Positions 9,236 through 17,957 of a stretch of DNA of 52,100 nucleotides are shown here, piece after piece. Source of the stretch: Erysipelotrichaceae bacterium (GTDB taxonomy: Bacteria > Bacillota_I > Bacilli_A > Erysipelotrichales > Erysipelotrichaceae); NCBI GenBank assembly GCA_012523895.1, contig JAAYSZ010000004.1, positions 1 through 52,100 on the forward strand, written 5' to 3'. A program made the position numbers and the translations under genes. The stretch's first letter is position 1, and every line of letters begins with the position of its first letter. The notes beneath the pieces are model-generated. The model was not told the origin of the DNA. It worked only from the letters and a program-made list of their open reading frames with translations, and did no database searches.

Positions 9236-9925
9236 ATGTTTTGGCAATATTTTATTGGTTCATTAGTTTTTATGATTGCTACTTATGTAGCATATCTATA
9301 TTTTTATAAAAAACATTTTATATATCTTTCAGAGACTTTATATTTAAATAATGATGCAGAAAAATATCTTGAAGATTTAGAAAAGTTTCCTAGTACTATT
9401 TTCTTTCCTAAGAATCTTAGAGAAATGATGAAGATAGATCCATATATGATGCTTAATAAAGATAAAGAACTTGAAGATTTATTTGATTCATTAAATAAAG
9501 TTAATAAAAGATTAGGTGATCAATATATCGTTCATCAAAAAGAAGTTACATACTATGCAAATAAAAAGAATGTTGAAAAAGTTAAAGAATCTTTTGAAAA
9601 AATGAAAGATGTAAGAACAAAAATAAAAGCAAAATCACCTGAAAGTTATGATAATGCTTTAACTGAAGTAGAATATATTATTGCTTTACTTGAAAAAGAT
9701 GGAAAATATGCGAAAGATCTTGCTAAAAAGGGTGAAGAATCTGGTGAAACAATGATAGCTGGGACATATTTTTATAAAGCAGCTCAAAGTTATTATTATC
9801 AAAATGATGAAAAAAATGTTAGAAAATATTTAGAAAAAGCATTGAAGTTTTTAAAAGGAACTACTTATGAAGAGTTAATTAAGAAAATGCTTAATACAAA
9901 TGATTTTAAGGATTTAGATAATTAA
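9236..9925 (+). CDS. Membrane-anchored protein with TPR-like helices, function unknown
   Basis: 229 residues. One N-terminal membrane segment (about 5-25) is followed by a charged, Lys/Glu-rich helical region. The C-terminal half has TPR-like periodicity, with AGTYFYKAAQSYYYQND and a following KYLEKAL helix. I do not recognise a named family. The start follows GGAGTG at 9223-9228. It is the last gene of the liv operon and ends in an intrinsic terminator. Its role beside a transporter is unknown. Confidence 0.75.
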   Translation: MFWQYFIGSLVFMIATYVAYLYFYKKHFIYLSETLYLNNDAEKYLEDLEKFPSTIFFPKNLREMMKIDPYMMLNKDKELEDLFDSLNKVNKRLGDQYIVHQKEVTYYANKKNVEKVKESFEKMKDVRTKIKAKSPESYDNALTEVEYIIALLEKDGKYAKDLAKKGEESGETMIAGTYFYKAAQSYYYQNDEKNVRKYLEKALKFLKGTTYEELIKKMLNTNDFKDLDN

Positions 9926-9937
9926 ATCCTTTTTTTA
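9908..9937 (+). terminator. Intrinsic terminator ending the liv operon
   Basis: AAGGATTTA at 9908-9916 pairs perfectly with TAAATCCTT at 9923-9931 around GATAAT, followed by six further T residues. The hairpin includes the stop codons of both converging genes. Confidence 0.85.
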
Positions 9938-10494
9938 CGAATTATTCTTATTATTTTATTAATATTAATAATTCTTAATTGAATTAATAGAATAATAAAT
10001 AATATTAGTGACATAAATATAGGGAAGTAATGATACTTCTCTTTTATTAATACAGTTCCTAATGTGTCTATAATATTAGTTTTATTTGAAACAAATATAT
10101 CATATCTTTGATATTCTTCTTCCCAATAACAAGCTCCACAAATATCTAAAACAATTGCTTTATATTCTTTATTATTAAAATAAATATCTAGTTCATCATA
10201 TAAATCATATTCATGATAGCCTTTGGGTAAAGAGTTATAATTTGCACATACTCCAGTTTTTGATTTTGTACAATTTTTATTTGCAGTCGCAATTACAACT
10301 TTGTTGTTAAAAGTATAAAAACCTTCTTTGTGTATATCAAAATGTTTTGTACAATATCCACTTGCAGTACATTTAGTACTACCAGTTTTATCATTAGGGT
10401 GATAACTAGTAAATCTTACATTTTGATAATAGCTTTTAGAATATGAAAATGATAAAGATACTAATATTAATATAAAAGTTATAATTTTTTTCAT
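9922..10494 (-). CDS. Exported, membrane-anchored double-psi beta-barrel-like protein
   Basis: 190 residues. A signal peptide (1-19) is followed by an extracytoplasmic domain with many cysteines. TASGYCT near 43, VVIATANKNC and AIVLDICGACYW near 113-124, before YDIFV, resemble the 3D/RlpA/expansin double-psi barrel pattern, in which an Asp precedes the Cys-Gly. A C-terminal membrane helix (about 157-176) ends in a basic tail. A role in cell-wall polysaccharide binding or cleavage is inferred from the fold. No Shine-Dalgarno sequence precedes the ATG; a TATACT lies exactly 6 bases upstream, so the mRNA may be leaderless. The stop overlaps the convergent upstream gene by four bases. Confidence 0.65.
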   Translation of the reverse strand: MKKIITFILILVSLSFSYSKSYYQNVRFTSYHPNDKTGSTKCTASGYCTKHFDIHKEGFYTFNNKVVIATANKNCTKSKTGVCANYNSLPKGYHEYDLYDELDIYFNNKEYKAIVLDICGACYWEEEYQRYDIFVSNKTNIIDTLGTVLIKEKYHYFPIFMSLILFIILLIQLRIININKIIRIIRKKRI

Positions 10495-10500
10495 GTTTTT

Positions 10501-10506
10501 AGTATA
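10501..10506 (-). promoter_or_regulatory. -10 box of a probable leaderless promoter (10494 gene)
   Basis: On the minus strand TATACT is followed by six bases (AAAAAC) and then the ATG at 10494. No ribosome-binding site is present between them. Confidence 0.45.
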
Positions 10507-10543
10507 AGGTTTATTATGTTTAATTTAAAGTCAATATTTTTAA

Positions 10544-10552
10544 TGGTAAAAT
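10544..10552 (+). promoter_or_regulatory. Extended -10 box of a probable leaderless promoter (10559 gene)
   Basis: TGGTAAAAT is followed by six bases and then the ATG at 10559, so transcription would start at or next to the start codon. The same AATGGTAAAAT string recurs at 23828-23838 and 52082-52092. Confidence 0.55.
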
Positions 10553-10558
10553 GTCTAT

Positions 10559-11260
10559 ATGAAAGTAATAAAAATATTATTTATAATGTTATTAATAAGC
10601 GGATGTTCTTTAATTGATAAAAGAAATATATCTATTGATGACTATAATTATTATTTAGAAATAAATAAACAGCTAAATTTTGATAATGTAAAGAGTATAG
10701 AAAGAAATTTTAATATTGAAATAAATGATAATAAATATAATGTTAAAGCTAGATTAGATGTATTAGAAAGAGGATATAATGATTTTGTTTATCATTTATA
10801 TGTAGAAGATGATGAAGTTTATGATAGCTATTATGTTGATAATATAAATTATATTGAAAGTAATAATGAAAAATATTATAAGAAAGTATTATTAAATGCA
10901 TATACTAAAATGGTTGGGAAATATTTACATACAGATTTTGTGAATATTTCTTATACAGGAATTAAAGAAATGATTATTAGAGATGATTCGATAGAATTAA
11001 TTTTAAATGATTCTGGAATATTAGAATATTTTAATGATGTTTATTATAAAAATGATATGTATATAGAAGAGCCTGATTATAATAGTGGTAGTGTTAATAT
11101 TTTATATATACTTGAAAACTCTGTTTTAAAACAAGTGATAGTAAATGGAGAAATTAAATATAAAAATAATAGTGCTTTAGTTAGTGAAGAAATTATATTA
11201 AATGAAGCAATATCTTTTGATTTAAATATTGACTTTGAGTCATATCAATCTGTTTATTAA
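10559..11260 (+). CDS. Lipoprotein of unknown function
   Basis: 233 residues. The signal peptide ends in the lipobox ISGC (Cys16), so the mature protein is a lipid-anchored surface protein. The remainder is rich in Asn, Asp, Tyr and Ile, with alternating beta-strand-like sequence; the closing pattern of repeated Val/Ile strands suggests a beta-sandwich or LolA-like layer. I recognise no family. There is no Shine-Dalgarno sequence and a TGGTAAAAT lies 6 bases before the ATG, so it is probably translated from a leaderless mRNA. It diverges from the double-psi-barrel-like gene across 64 bases. Confidence 0.7.
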   Translation: MKVIKILFIMLLISGCSLIDKRNISIDDYNYYLEINKQLNFDNVKSIERNFNIEINDNKYNVKARLDVLERGYNDFVYHLYVEDDEVYDSYYVDNINYIESNNEKYYKKVLLNAYTKMVGKYLHTDFVNISYTGIKEMIIRDDSIELILNDSGILEYFNDVYYKNDMYIEEPDYNSGSVNILYILENSVLKQVIVNGEIKYKNNSALVSEEIILNEAISFDLNIDFESYQSVY

Positions 11261-11320
11261 GTTTATTATGTTAAATTAAATATAAAGTAAATTTTATAGT
11301 TTATATGAAGGGAGGAACTT

Positions 11321-12262
11321 GTGAAATATAAAGGATATGTAGGAACATATACTAGTAAAACAAGTGAAGGAATATATTCATTTGATTTTGATGGAAAAAT
11401 AATCAGTAATGTAAAGTTGTTTTCTAAGATTGATAATCCTAAATATTTAGCTTTTAAAGGTGATTATATTGTTGCGGTAGCTGATTATGATAATGGTTCT
11501 GGTGTTAGTTTATTTGATAAAGAAGGAAATGAGCTAGATAGATTAGTTTATGAAGATGTTACTTCTTGTTATATTGAAGCTAAAGGTGATTACTTATATA
11601 CAACTAATTATCATGAAGGTACTTTTAGTGTTATTAAATTTGAAAATAATAAGCTGTTTTTAGTTAATAAAACATTAATTAAAGAAAAAGCAGGTGCTCA
11701 TCAAGTTTTATTTTATAAATATAATTATTTAATTCCTTGTTTGTTCTTAAATAAGGTTATAATAATAGGAGAGGACTATAAAATTATTGGTTCTATAGAC
11801 TTTGAAGAAGGCAGTGGACCAAGACATGGAGTATTTTCTAAAGATAAAAGATATTTATATGTTATTGGTGAATTAAGTAATAAGTTATATGTAGTTGATA
11901 TGGAATTATTAGAAGTAGTAAATTCTATTAATATATTAGAAGATAAATTATTTGTAAAAGACAGTAGTGCTATTAGAATAAGTGATGATGATAAATTTAT
12001 ATATGTATCAACAAGAACAGAAGATGTAATATCTGTAGTTGGTGTTGATAATAAAAATGTTAAATTATTGCAAGTGTTTAGTAGTGAAGGATTACATCCA
12101 AGAGATTTTATTTTAGAAAAGGGGTGTTTAATTATAGCAAATAGATTGAGTAATAATTTAGTTTCAATTTCATTAAAGGATGGTTTAATGGATAAAATTG
12201 AAAGTGTTGTTAAATTACCAGAAGGTATTGCGATAATAATGGAGGAGATAAAAAATGAGTGA
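11321..12262 (+). CDS. pgl: 6-phosphogluconolactonase, lactonase (beta-propeller) family
   Basis: 313-residue protein of the YbhE/lactonase type. It opens with YVGTYTSKTSEGIYSFDFD and repeats strand-turn units typical of a seven-bladed propeller. SGPRHGVFSKDKRYLYVI near residue 167 is a conserved family stretch with a catalytic-site Arg and His. It hydrolyses 6-phosphogluconolactone, step two of the oxidative pentose-phosphate pathway. The context is decisive: gnd and zwf follow directly. The GTG start follows GGGAGGA. The last 8 bases overlap gnd. Confidence 0.88.
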   Translation: MKYKGYVGTYTSKTSEGIYSFDFDGKIISNVKLFSKIDNPKYLAFKGDYIVAVADYDNGSGVSLFDKEGNELDRLVYEDVTSCYIEAKGDYLYTTNYHEGTFSVIKFENNKLFLVNKTLIKEKAGAHQVLFYKYNYLIPCLFLNKVIIIGEDYKIIGSIDFEEGSGPRHGVFSKDKRYLYVIGELSNKLYVVDMELLEVVNSINILEDKLFVKDSSAIRISDDDKFIYVSTRTEDVISVVGVDNKNVKLLQVFSSEGLHPRDFILEKGCLIIANRLSNNLVSISLKDGLMDKIESVVKLPEGIAIIMEEIKNE

Positions 12263-13634
12263 TATTGGTGTAATTGGATTAGGTGTAATGGGTAAAAACA
12301 TTGCAAAAAACATGTTGAATAACGGATACAAGGTATCTGGATACAACAATACTTACGACAGAACACAAGAGTTGATGGCAGAAAATATTCCTGCATTCAG
12401 AGGTTTTGAAAAGATTGAAGACTTTGTAAATTCTTTAAGTGTTCCTAGAAAGATTTTTATGATGGTTCCTGCAGGAGCTCCAGTTGATAGTGTTATTGAC
12501 GAATTAATTCCTTTATTAGATAAGGGAGATATTGTCATGGATGGAGGAAATTCATTCTTTAAAGATACTAATGCTAGAGAAGAAAAACTTAATAAATTAG
12601 GAATTAATTTCTTTGGAGTTGGTGTTTCTGGTGGATCAGAAGGGGCATTAAAGGGACCTAGTATCATGCCTGGTGGAGATAAGGAATCTTATGGGTATGT
12701 TGGTGAAATATTAGAATCAATAGCCGCAAAATATAATGGTGAAGCATGCTGTAAGTACATTGGTCCTAAGGGAAGTGGACATTATGTAAAGATGGTTCAC
12801 AATGGAATTGAATATGCGGATATGCAATTACTTGCGGAAGTATATTTGATTTTAAAGAATAATGGTTATAGTAATAGAGAAATTGCTGAAATATTAGATG
12901 AATGGAATAAAACAGAAGTTGAATCTTATTTAGTTTCTATTACTTCTATAGTATTAAAAGAAAAAGATTCAAAGAGTGATGAAGACTTAATTGATATTAT
13001 TGTGGATGTTGCTGGAAATAAGGGTACTGGTAGATGGACTAGTATTGAAGCATTATCACAAGAATATAATGCATCTTTATTAGCTGCAGCTTATCAAGCT
13101 AGAATTAATTCTAATGAGTTTGAATTAAGAGAATTGTTAAATGGGAAAATATCTGTTGGAACTGGTGAAAAACTTGATATAGAAGTTATTAGAAAAGCTT
13201 ATTCATTAGGTAAGACTCTTGCATTTGCTCAAGGATTTGGATTATATAAGAATGCATCTGATAGATATGATTGGAATTTAAATCTAAAAGATATAGCATC
13301 TGTATTTAGAGCTGGATGTATTATTCAAGCTAGATTACTTCAAGATATAATGAGTGCTTATGAAGAAGGAACTAATAACATATTAACTTTACCTGTATTT
13401 AAGAAACAAGTAGTTGATAATAGTGCAGATTTAAGAAGTGTAGTAGTTGAAGGATTAAAGGCTGGCTTGCCACTTCCTGTATTTACAAATGCGCTTATTT
13501 ACATTGATAGTTTATCTGCAGACCTATTAGGAGCTAATATAATTCAAGGTCAAAGAGATTACTTTGGTGCTCACACTTTCCAAAGAAAAGGTGCTGAAGG
13601 ATTTGAACACCATGATTGGGGTGCAAGTGAGTAA
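12255..13634 (+). CDS. gnd: 6-phosphogluconate dehydrogenase, decarboxylating
   Basis: 459 residues. The N-terminal Rossmann motif is GLGVMGKNIAKNM. The substrate region reads GVSGGSEGALKGPSIMPGG and the catalytic region KMVHNGIEYADMQ, followed by GNKGTGRWTS in the helical domain. It converts 6-phosphogluconate to ribulose 5-phosphate with reduction of NAD(P)+. The start overlaps pgl by 8 bases (ATGAGTGA), with GGAGG upstream inside pgl. zwf follows with another 8-base overlap. Confidence 0.96.
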   Translation: MSDIGVIGLGVMGKNIAKNMLNNGYKVSGYNNTYDRTQELMAENIPAFRGFEKIEDFVNSLSVPRKIFMMVPAGAPVDSVIDELIPLLDKGDIVMDGGNSFFKDTNAREEKLNKLGINFFGVGVSGGSEGALKGPSIMPGGDKESYGYVGEILESIAAKYNGEACCKYIGPKGSGHYVKMVHNGIEYADMQLLAEVYLILKNNGYSNREIAEILDEWNKTEVESYLVSITSIVLKEKDSKSDEDLIDIIVDVAGNKGTGRWTSIEALSQEYNASLLAAAYQARINSNEFELRELLNGKISVGTGEKLDIEVIRKAYSLGKTLAFAQGFGLYKNASDRYDWNLNLKDIASVFRAGCIIQARLLQDIMSAYEEGTNNILTLPVFKKQVVDNSADLRSVVVEGLKAGLPLPVFTNALIYIDSLSADLLGANIIQGQRDYFGAHTFQRKGAEGFEHHDWGASE

Positions 13635-14988
13635 GATAGGAATAACTATCTTTGGTTCTACCGGTGATTTAACTTATCGAAAATTAATGCCTGCCTTATA
13701 TAATTTATTTTCAAGAGGTTTATTGAAAGATAATTTTGATATTTGTGCAATAGGCAGAAGAGACTACAGCAACAAGGACTATACAGATATTATTAGAAGT
13801 TGGATTGAAAAATTTGCAAGATTAGAAGTTACAGAAGAAAAACTTTTAGAATTTTTTGACCATATAAATTATTTAAAAATGGATTTTACCAAAGAAGAAG
13901 ATTTTGAGGTATTAAATAATTATTATAAAAATAATGACATAGATAATCATTTAGTTTATCTTGCGGTTTCACCTACATTTTTTGAAGAAATCGCAGTTGG
14001 TATAGAGAAAACTAATTGTATTAAAAATCCAAAAATAATTTTAGAAAAACCTTTTGGAGATTCTTTAGAAAATGCTGCTTATCTAAGTAAAAGATTAGAT
14101 TCAGTATTTGGTAAAGATAATATTTATAGAATTGACCATTATCTTGGTAAAGAAATGGTTCGTAATATATTAACTATTAGAACAAATAATCATATGATTT
14201 CTAATGTTTGGGATAAGAGTAGTATTGATAGTATTCATATTTCAGCTTTAGAGACAGTGGGAATTGATGGACGAGTTAGTTATTATGATGAAACAGGTGC
14301 CCTAATGGATATGGTTACAAACCATTTATTACAAATACTTACTATTGTGGCTATGGATGATCCTTTAGGAAATATTCATGAACAACAATATAATGTTTTA
14401 AAAGATTTAAGGCCTGTTGAAGATGTTTCTAAATCTATGATTTTAGGTCAATATGAAAATTATGAAGTAGTTGGTTCTGATACGGAAACTTATGCAGCTT
14501 TAAAATTATTTATTGATAATGATAGATGGGAAGATGTACCATTCTTTATTAGAACAGGGAAAAAATGTGATAATAGGGAAGTTGAAGTTGCGATTAATTT
14601 TAAAAGAAAATTTTCTGATATAGATCCAGATGTTCTTATTATTAAGGTTCAGCCTACTGAAGGAGTTTATCTTGAGTTTAATATTAAAACTCCTGGTGAA
14701 GAATCTGGTGTTACAAGAGCAAAGATGGAGTTTTGTCAAAGCTGTGATGATATCTTTAGACAAAATACTCCTGAAGCTTATGAAAGAATGATTTTGGCTA
14801 GTTTAGAAGGTGATGATTCTTGGTTTAGTAAGTGGGATCAAATAGAACTTAGCTGGAAATTTATTGAAGAATTAAAAAGAAAGTATAAGGAAGCTAATTT
14901 ACCTGTTTATATTTATAAAGCAGGAAGTAGTGGTCCTAAAGAATCAAATAACTTAGCAGATACAGAAGATCAAAGGTGGAGAACATAA
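13627..14988 (+). CDS. zwf: Glucose-6-phosphate 1-dehydrogenase
   Basis: About 453 residues. It opens with the nucleotide-binding IFGSTGDLTYRKLMPALYNL and carries the substrate-binding RIDHYLGKEMVRN. It oxidises glucose 6-phosphate and feeds Pgl and Gnd. I choose the GTG at 13627: GGGGTG lies four bases upstream, and the resulting 8-base overlap with gnd repeats the pgl/gnd arrangement. An in-frame ATG at 13612 would add five residues. Gene order pgl-gnd-zwf is the reverse of the reaction order. The gene ends in a strong hairpin that includes its stop codon. Confidence 0.95.
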   Translation: MSKIGITIFGSTGDLTYRKLMPALYNLFSRGLLKDNFDICAIGRRDYSNKDYTDIIRSWIEKFARLEVTEEKLLEFFDHINYLKMDFTKEEDFEVLNNYYKNNDIDNHLVYLAVSPTFFEEIAVGIEKTNCIKNPKIILEKPFGDSLENAAYLSKRLDSVFGKDNIYRIDHYLGKEMVRNILTIRTNNHMISNVWDKSSIDSIHISALETVGIDGRVSYYDETGALMDMVTNHLLQILTIVAMDDPLGNIHEQQYNVLKDLRPVEDVSKSMILGQYENYEVVGSDTETYAALKLFIDNDRWEDVPFFIRTGKKCDNREVEVAINFKRKFSDIDPDVLIIKVQPTEGVYLEFNIKTPGEESGVTRAKMEFCQSCDDIFRQNTPEAYERMILASLEGDDSWFSKWDQIELSWKFIEELKRKYKEANLPVYIYKAGSSGPKESNNLADTEDQRWRT

Positions 14989-15006
14989 TCTCCACCTTAT
15001 TCTTTA
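14973..15006 (+). terminator. Terminator of the pgl-gnd-zwf operon
   Basis: AAGGTGGAGA at 14973-14982 pairs perfectly with TCTCCACCTT at 14989-14998 around ACATAA, followed by TATTCTTT. The zwf stop lies in the loop. Confidence 0.8.
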
Positions 15007-15045
15007 TTAATCTAAATAAAACCTGTATAATAATTTGGTTAATAT

Positions 15046-15120
15046 GCCCCCTTAGTTAAATGGATATAATAAGCCCCTCCTAAGGGCTAGTTGTGAGTTC
15101 GATTCTCGCAGGGGGTGCCA
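15046..15120 (+). tRNA. tRNA-Arg (anticodon CCT)
   Basis: 75 bases including an encoded CCA. The acceptor stem GCCCCCT/AGGGGGT has a G-U first pair. The D stem is GTTA/TAAT. The anticodon stem AGCCC/GGGCT encloses CTCCTAA, giving CCT, which reads AGG. The T arm GTGAG-TTCGATT-CTCGC is canonical. AGG should be a minor codon in this AT-rich genome. Confidence 0.93.
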
Positions 15121-15131
15121 GTATAAGTAAG

Positions 15132-15165
15132 AAAGTATCTCGTTAAAACTAGATACTTTTTCTTT
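15132..15165 (+). terminator. Terminator behind tRNA-Arg
   Basis: AAAGTATCT at 15132-15140 pairs with AGATACTTT at 15151-15159, followed by TTCTTT. It also sits at the 3' end of the convergent OYE gene and may serve both directions. Confidence 0.75.
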
Positions 15166-15173
15166 ATATGGGA

Positions 15174-16178
15174 TTATATTTTATTTTGTAGTGTTTCATA
15201 AGCTTTTTTAGGCCAAAATGAATCTTTTAAAATTGCTCTTCCAACACCAATAAAGTCAGCTTTATTATCTATTAAAAGCTTATTTGCAAATTCTGGATCA
15301 GTTATTCCTCCTGTAAGTAAAACAGGAATGTTAATTTCTTTTTTTATTGCATTAGAAACATCACTAAAATAACCTTGTTTATTTACACCAGGAATTATAT
15401 ATCCTATAAATCCTCCACTAATATCAAGTAAATCAATCCCTGAAGATTCTAAAATTTTAGCTGCTTCAACTGCATCATCAATGGTACTACCACCATCCAT
15501 ATAATCACAAGCTCCTAATCTTAGTGCTATAGGATAATCTTTACCAACAACTTCTCTAATACTAACAATTATTTCATTATGAATGCGTAAACGATTTTTT
15601 AATGAACCTCCATAATTATCAGTTCTTTGATTAGTTAAAGGTGAATAAAATTGATTTAATAAATATCCATGAGCACTATGAATTTCTACACCATCAAAAC
15701 CAGCTTTTTTAGCACGTAAAGCCCCATCAACAAAATATTTTTTTATTTTATTAATTTGGTTAATGTTCATTTCTTTTGGAATAGGATAATCTGGATATCG
15801 TGGATTTAAAACAGCACTAGGAGCTATTGCTTTTTGTCCTATAATTTCATGTCTTGCTTGCATTCCTGCATGATTTATTTGTGCATATACTTTAGAACCA
15901 TTTTTTTGAATGTTTTCCACTAGTACTTTAAGCCCTTCAATATCTGAATCATCTGAAATAGATAATTGACCATTACTTGCTTTTCCATCTAAAGATATAT
16001 AGCTATGTTCAATAATTATTAATCCAATGTAGCCTCCATGAGACTTTTCTAAATAGTGGTTAATAAGATCTGTATTAACTTTTCCATCTAAGCACTTTGA
16101 AGTTGCCATAGGTGGCATTACAAGACGATTTTTAATATTTATATTTTTATGTTCATATGAAGAAAAAAGTTTACTCAT
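15174..16178 (-). CDS. NADH:flavin oxidoreductase, Old Yellow Enzyme family
   Basis: 334-residue FMN-dependent TIM barrel. Landmarks are NRLVMPPMAT near the N-terminus, INHAGMQ with the active-site His, GFDGVEIHSAHGYLLNQF, SPLTNQRTDNYGGS, and the phosphate-binding GGIT plus FIGVGRA. Members reduce activated alkenes such as enones. It is the short form: the C-terminal Fe-S and NADPH domains of 2,4-dienoyl-CoA reductases are absent. The start follows AGGAGA. It is read alone; a hairpin separates it from the upstream rhodanese gene. The substrate cannot be told. Confidence 0.9.
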   Translation of the reverse strand: MSKLFSSYEHKNINIKNRLVMPPMATSKCLDGKVNTDLINHYLEKSHGGYIGLIIIEHSYISLDGKASNGQLSISDDSDIEGLKVLVENIQKNGSKVYAQINHAGMQARHEIIGQKAIAPSAVLNPRYPDYPIPKEMNINQINKIKKYFVDGALRAKKAGFDGVEIHSAHGYLLNQFYSPLTNQRTDNYGGSLKNRLRIHNEIIVSIREVVGKDYPIALRLGACDYMDGGSTIDDAVEAAKILESSGIDLLDISGGFIGYIIPGVNKQGYFSDVSNAIKKEINIPVLLTGGITDPEFANKLLIDNKADFIGVGRAILKDSFWPKKAYETLQNKI

Positions 16179-16234
16179 AAAAATCTCCTTTTCTAATTAT
16201 GTATTATCATAAGATTTAAAAAAAGTAAAATTAA

Positions 16235-16264
16235 AAGAATGATTCTTGTATTAGAACCATTCTT
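16235..16264 (-). terminator. Terminator behind the rhodanese gene
   Basis: AAGAATG at 16235-16241 pairs with CATTCTT at 16258-16264, with an inner TTCT/AGAA pairing. On the minus strand it is followed by a T-rich tract, so it ends the 16285-17870 operon. Confidence 0.65.
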
Positions 16265-16284
16265 ATGTTTTATGATAAGTTTTA

Positions 16285-16989
16285 TTATTCTACAGGTGTT
16301 AAATTATCAAAGTCTATATCATGATAACTAACTTTCCAAAAATCATATTTAACTTCATCGCCATAGTTATTAACTGTACTTATTCCTTTATTGCCTTCAT
16401 AGTGCCAATAACCACCAATGTTATATATTTTTTCTTTATCCCATCCTAAAGAGACTAACATTTGTTTTGTGAAGTTTGCATAACCTCCAGCACCACAAAT
16501 TATAAATATATATTTATCCTTAGGAAACATAAATTCTAATATATCCATTGACTCTTTATAGTTAGCGACATAATTACCAGCTTCATCTATATGAAATAAT
16601 GAATCACCTACATATAAACCAACTACATTTTCATCTTCTTTTTGTTTAACATATTCTTCTGGAAATGCTGTTAAGAAAGGATAAGGAATTACTTCAAAAC
16701 CTTCAATAAATCCTGTTAACATTCTTTCTCCACCTTTATTTTCCCAAGGTGCTGGATCATCTAACATTCTAACATCAACATAGACAGTGTCAGATCTTCC
16801 TAAATAGTTATCAATAGTTTTTTCATTTATATTTTTATCGATGTCATAAACACCTCTTAAACCTTCTGACTTTTCTTGTTTAGGTAAAGGTTCTTCAACA
16901 TTAGAATTTGAACCTTTAATGTTAAAACCTATACTTATTGATAAAGCTACTAATAGTATAATAATTATTAAGTTTTTCTTGTTCTTCAT
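16285..16989 (-). CDS. Membrane-anchored extracytoplasmic rhodanese-like protein
   Basis: 234 residues. An N-terminal membrane anchor (about 5-22) is followed by a rhodanese fold. VYVDVRMLDD near residue 70 matches the conserved entry Asp-Val-Arg. IICGAGGYANFTKQML near 159-174 gives an active-site Cys with a glycine-rich loop, then GWDKEKIYNIGGYWHYEG near 178. The region between is longer than in simple rhodaneses. Sulfur transfer or another thiol chemistry outside the membrane is inferred. It lies 11 bases behind the thioredoxin-like lipoprotein gene, so the two are co-transcribed. Confidence 0.75.
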   Translation of the reverse strand: MKNKKNLIIIILLVALSISIGFNIKGSNSNVEEPLPKQEKSEGLRGVYDIDKNINEKTIDNYLGRSDTVYVDVRMLDDPAPWENKGGERMLTGFIEGFEVIPYPFLTAFPEEYVKQKEDENVVGLYVGDSLFHIDEAGNYVANYKESMDILEFMFPKDKYIFIICGAGGYANFTKQMLVSLGWDKEKIYNIGGYWHYEGNKGISTVNNYGDEVKYDFWKVSYHDIDFDNLTPVE

Positions 16990-17000
16990 AATTTTTCCTC

Positions 17001-17870
17001 CTAGTTATTACTAAAGTATACATCATAACTGTTTTTGTGTTGAGATGTAATTGTTTCTAAAATCATATCTTCATATGGAGGTCCAAATCCTGAAAATGAT
17101 TTATCACCAATAATAGTATAAGGAACTCCGCCAATTTCATCATTCATTATTTTAGAAAATTCTCTATATATTTGTTCATTTTTTTCATTATGCCAAACCT
17201 CGAAAGTATTTAATGTAAATAAATCTCCATATTCTTCTTCAATACTTTCAAAATAAGCCATTTCATCTTCACAATGAGTACATCCATCACCATAAAATAA
17301 ATAAACATTTACTTTGTTTTCATCATATGTTAAATCATCTATTTCTATAGTAGATTCATTATCCTTTTCAACATCAGTTTCTATATCTTCTATAATTTCT
17401 TCTTCAATATAATCTGGTGTTCTTAATTCAATATATGTAGAAAACCACTTTTCAAAACCATCTACACTTAAATAATAATCTACATCATCATCAGAGCTTG
17501 CATCTAAGTAATCAACCATTTTTCCATCTTGATATATCACAAATGATGGACAGAATTCTATGTGTTTACTTAATTTTGTTTCTTTCATATCTTTAAATTG
17601 TAATTTATAAAATGTAATTTGTTGTTTATATGAAAAATCACTTAATATATTTTCAAAATTAATCGAAGCAGCACACATTGGCTGATATATAAATACTCCA
17701 AAAGATTCTTTTTTATCTACTAAAGTATTAAAAGTTTCAACGTTTAATTCAATAATTTCACTATGTCCATAGTACTTGTCTTCTAATGGAGAAATTGTAA
17801 TTTCTTTATCACAAGCAACTAATAAAAAACAAGATAATATTGATAAACAAAATATCAAAATTCTTTTCAT
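17001..17870 (-). CDS. Lipoprotein with two thioredoxin-like domains
   Basis: 289 residues. The signal peptide ends in LVAC (Cys20). A first thioredoxin-like segment (about 45-150) has an unusual YQPMCAAS with a single Cys. A second (about 185-285) has YGDGCTHCEDE with a CTHC redox pair and a GVPYTIIG cis-Pro motif. An acidic linker joins them. It is likely an extracellular thiol oxidoreductase and is paired with the rhodanese-like gene downstream. The ATG at 17870 is chosen for GGGGAGG 8 bases upstream; a longer frame starting at 17900 has no ribosome site. Confidence 0.8.
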   Translation of the reverse strand: MKRILIFCLSILSCFLLVACDKEITISPLEDKYYGHSEIIELNVETFNTLVDKKESFGVFIYQPMCAASINFENILSDFSYKQQITFYKLQFKDMKETKLSKHIEFCPSFVIYQDGKMVDYLDASSDDDVDYYLSVDGFEKWFSTYIELRTPDYIEEEIIEDIETDVEKDNESTIEIDDLTYDENKVNVYLFYGDGCTHCEDEMAYFESIEEEYGDLFTLNTFEVWHNEKNEQIYREFSKIMNDEIGGVPYTIIGDKSFSGFGPPYEDMILETITSQHKNSYDVYFSNN

Positions 17871-17957
17871 TAGGAAACCTCCCCGTATAATATAACACAA
17901 AATATTAGAAAAACATTTATGCTTTGTTATAATCTTATAGTATAGAAAGGGAATAAT

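Noticed and set aside
11776..12396. Minus-strand frame of 206 codons opposite pgl and gnd
   Set aside because: Its product is rich in Leu, Ser, Ile and Thr without domain structure, and it mirrors two well-recognised genes. It has no ribosome site.
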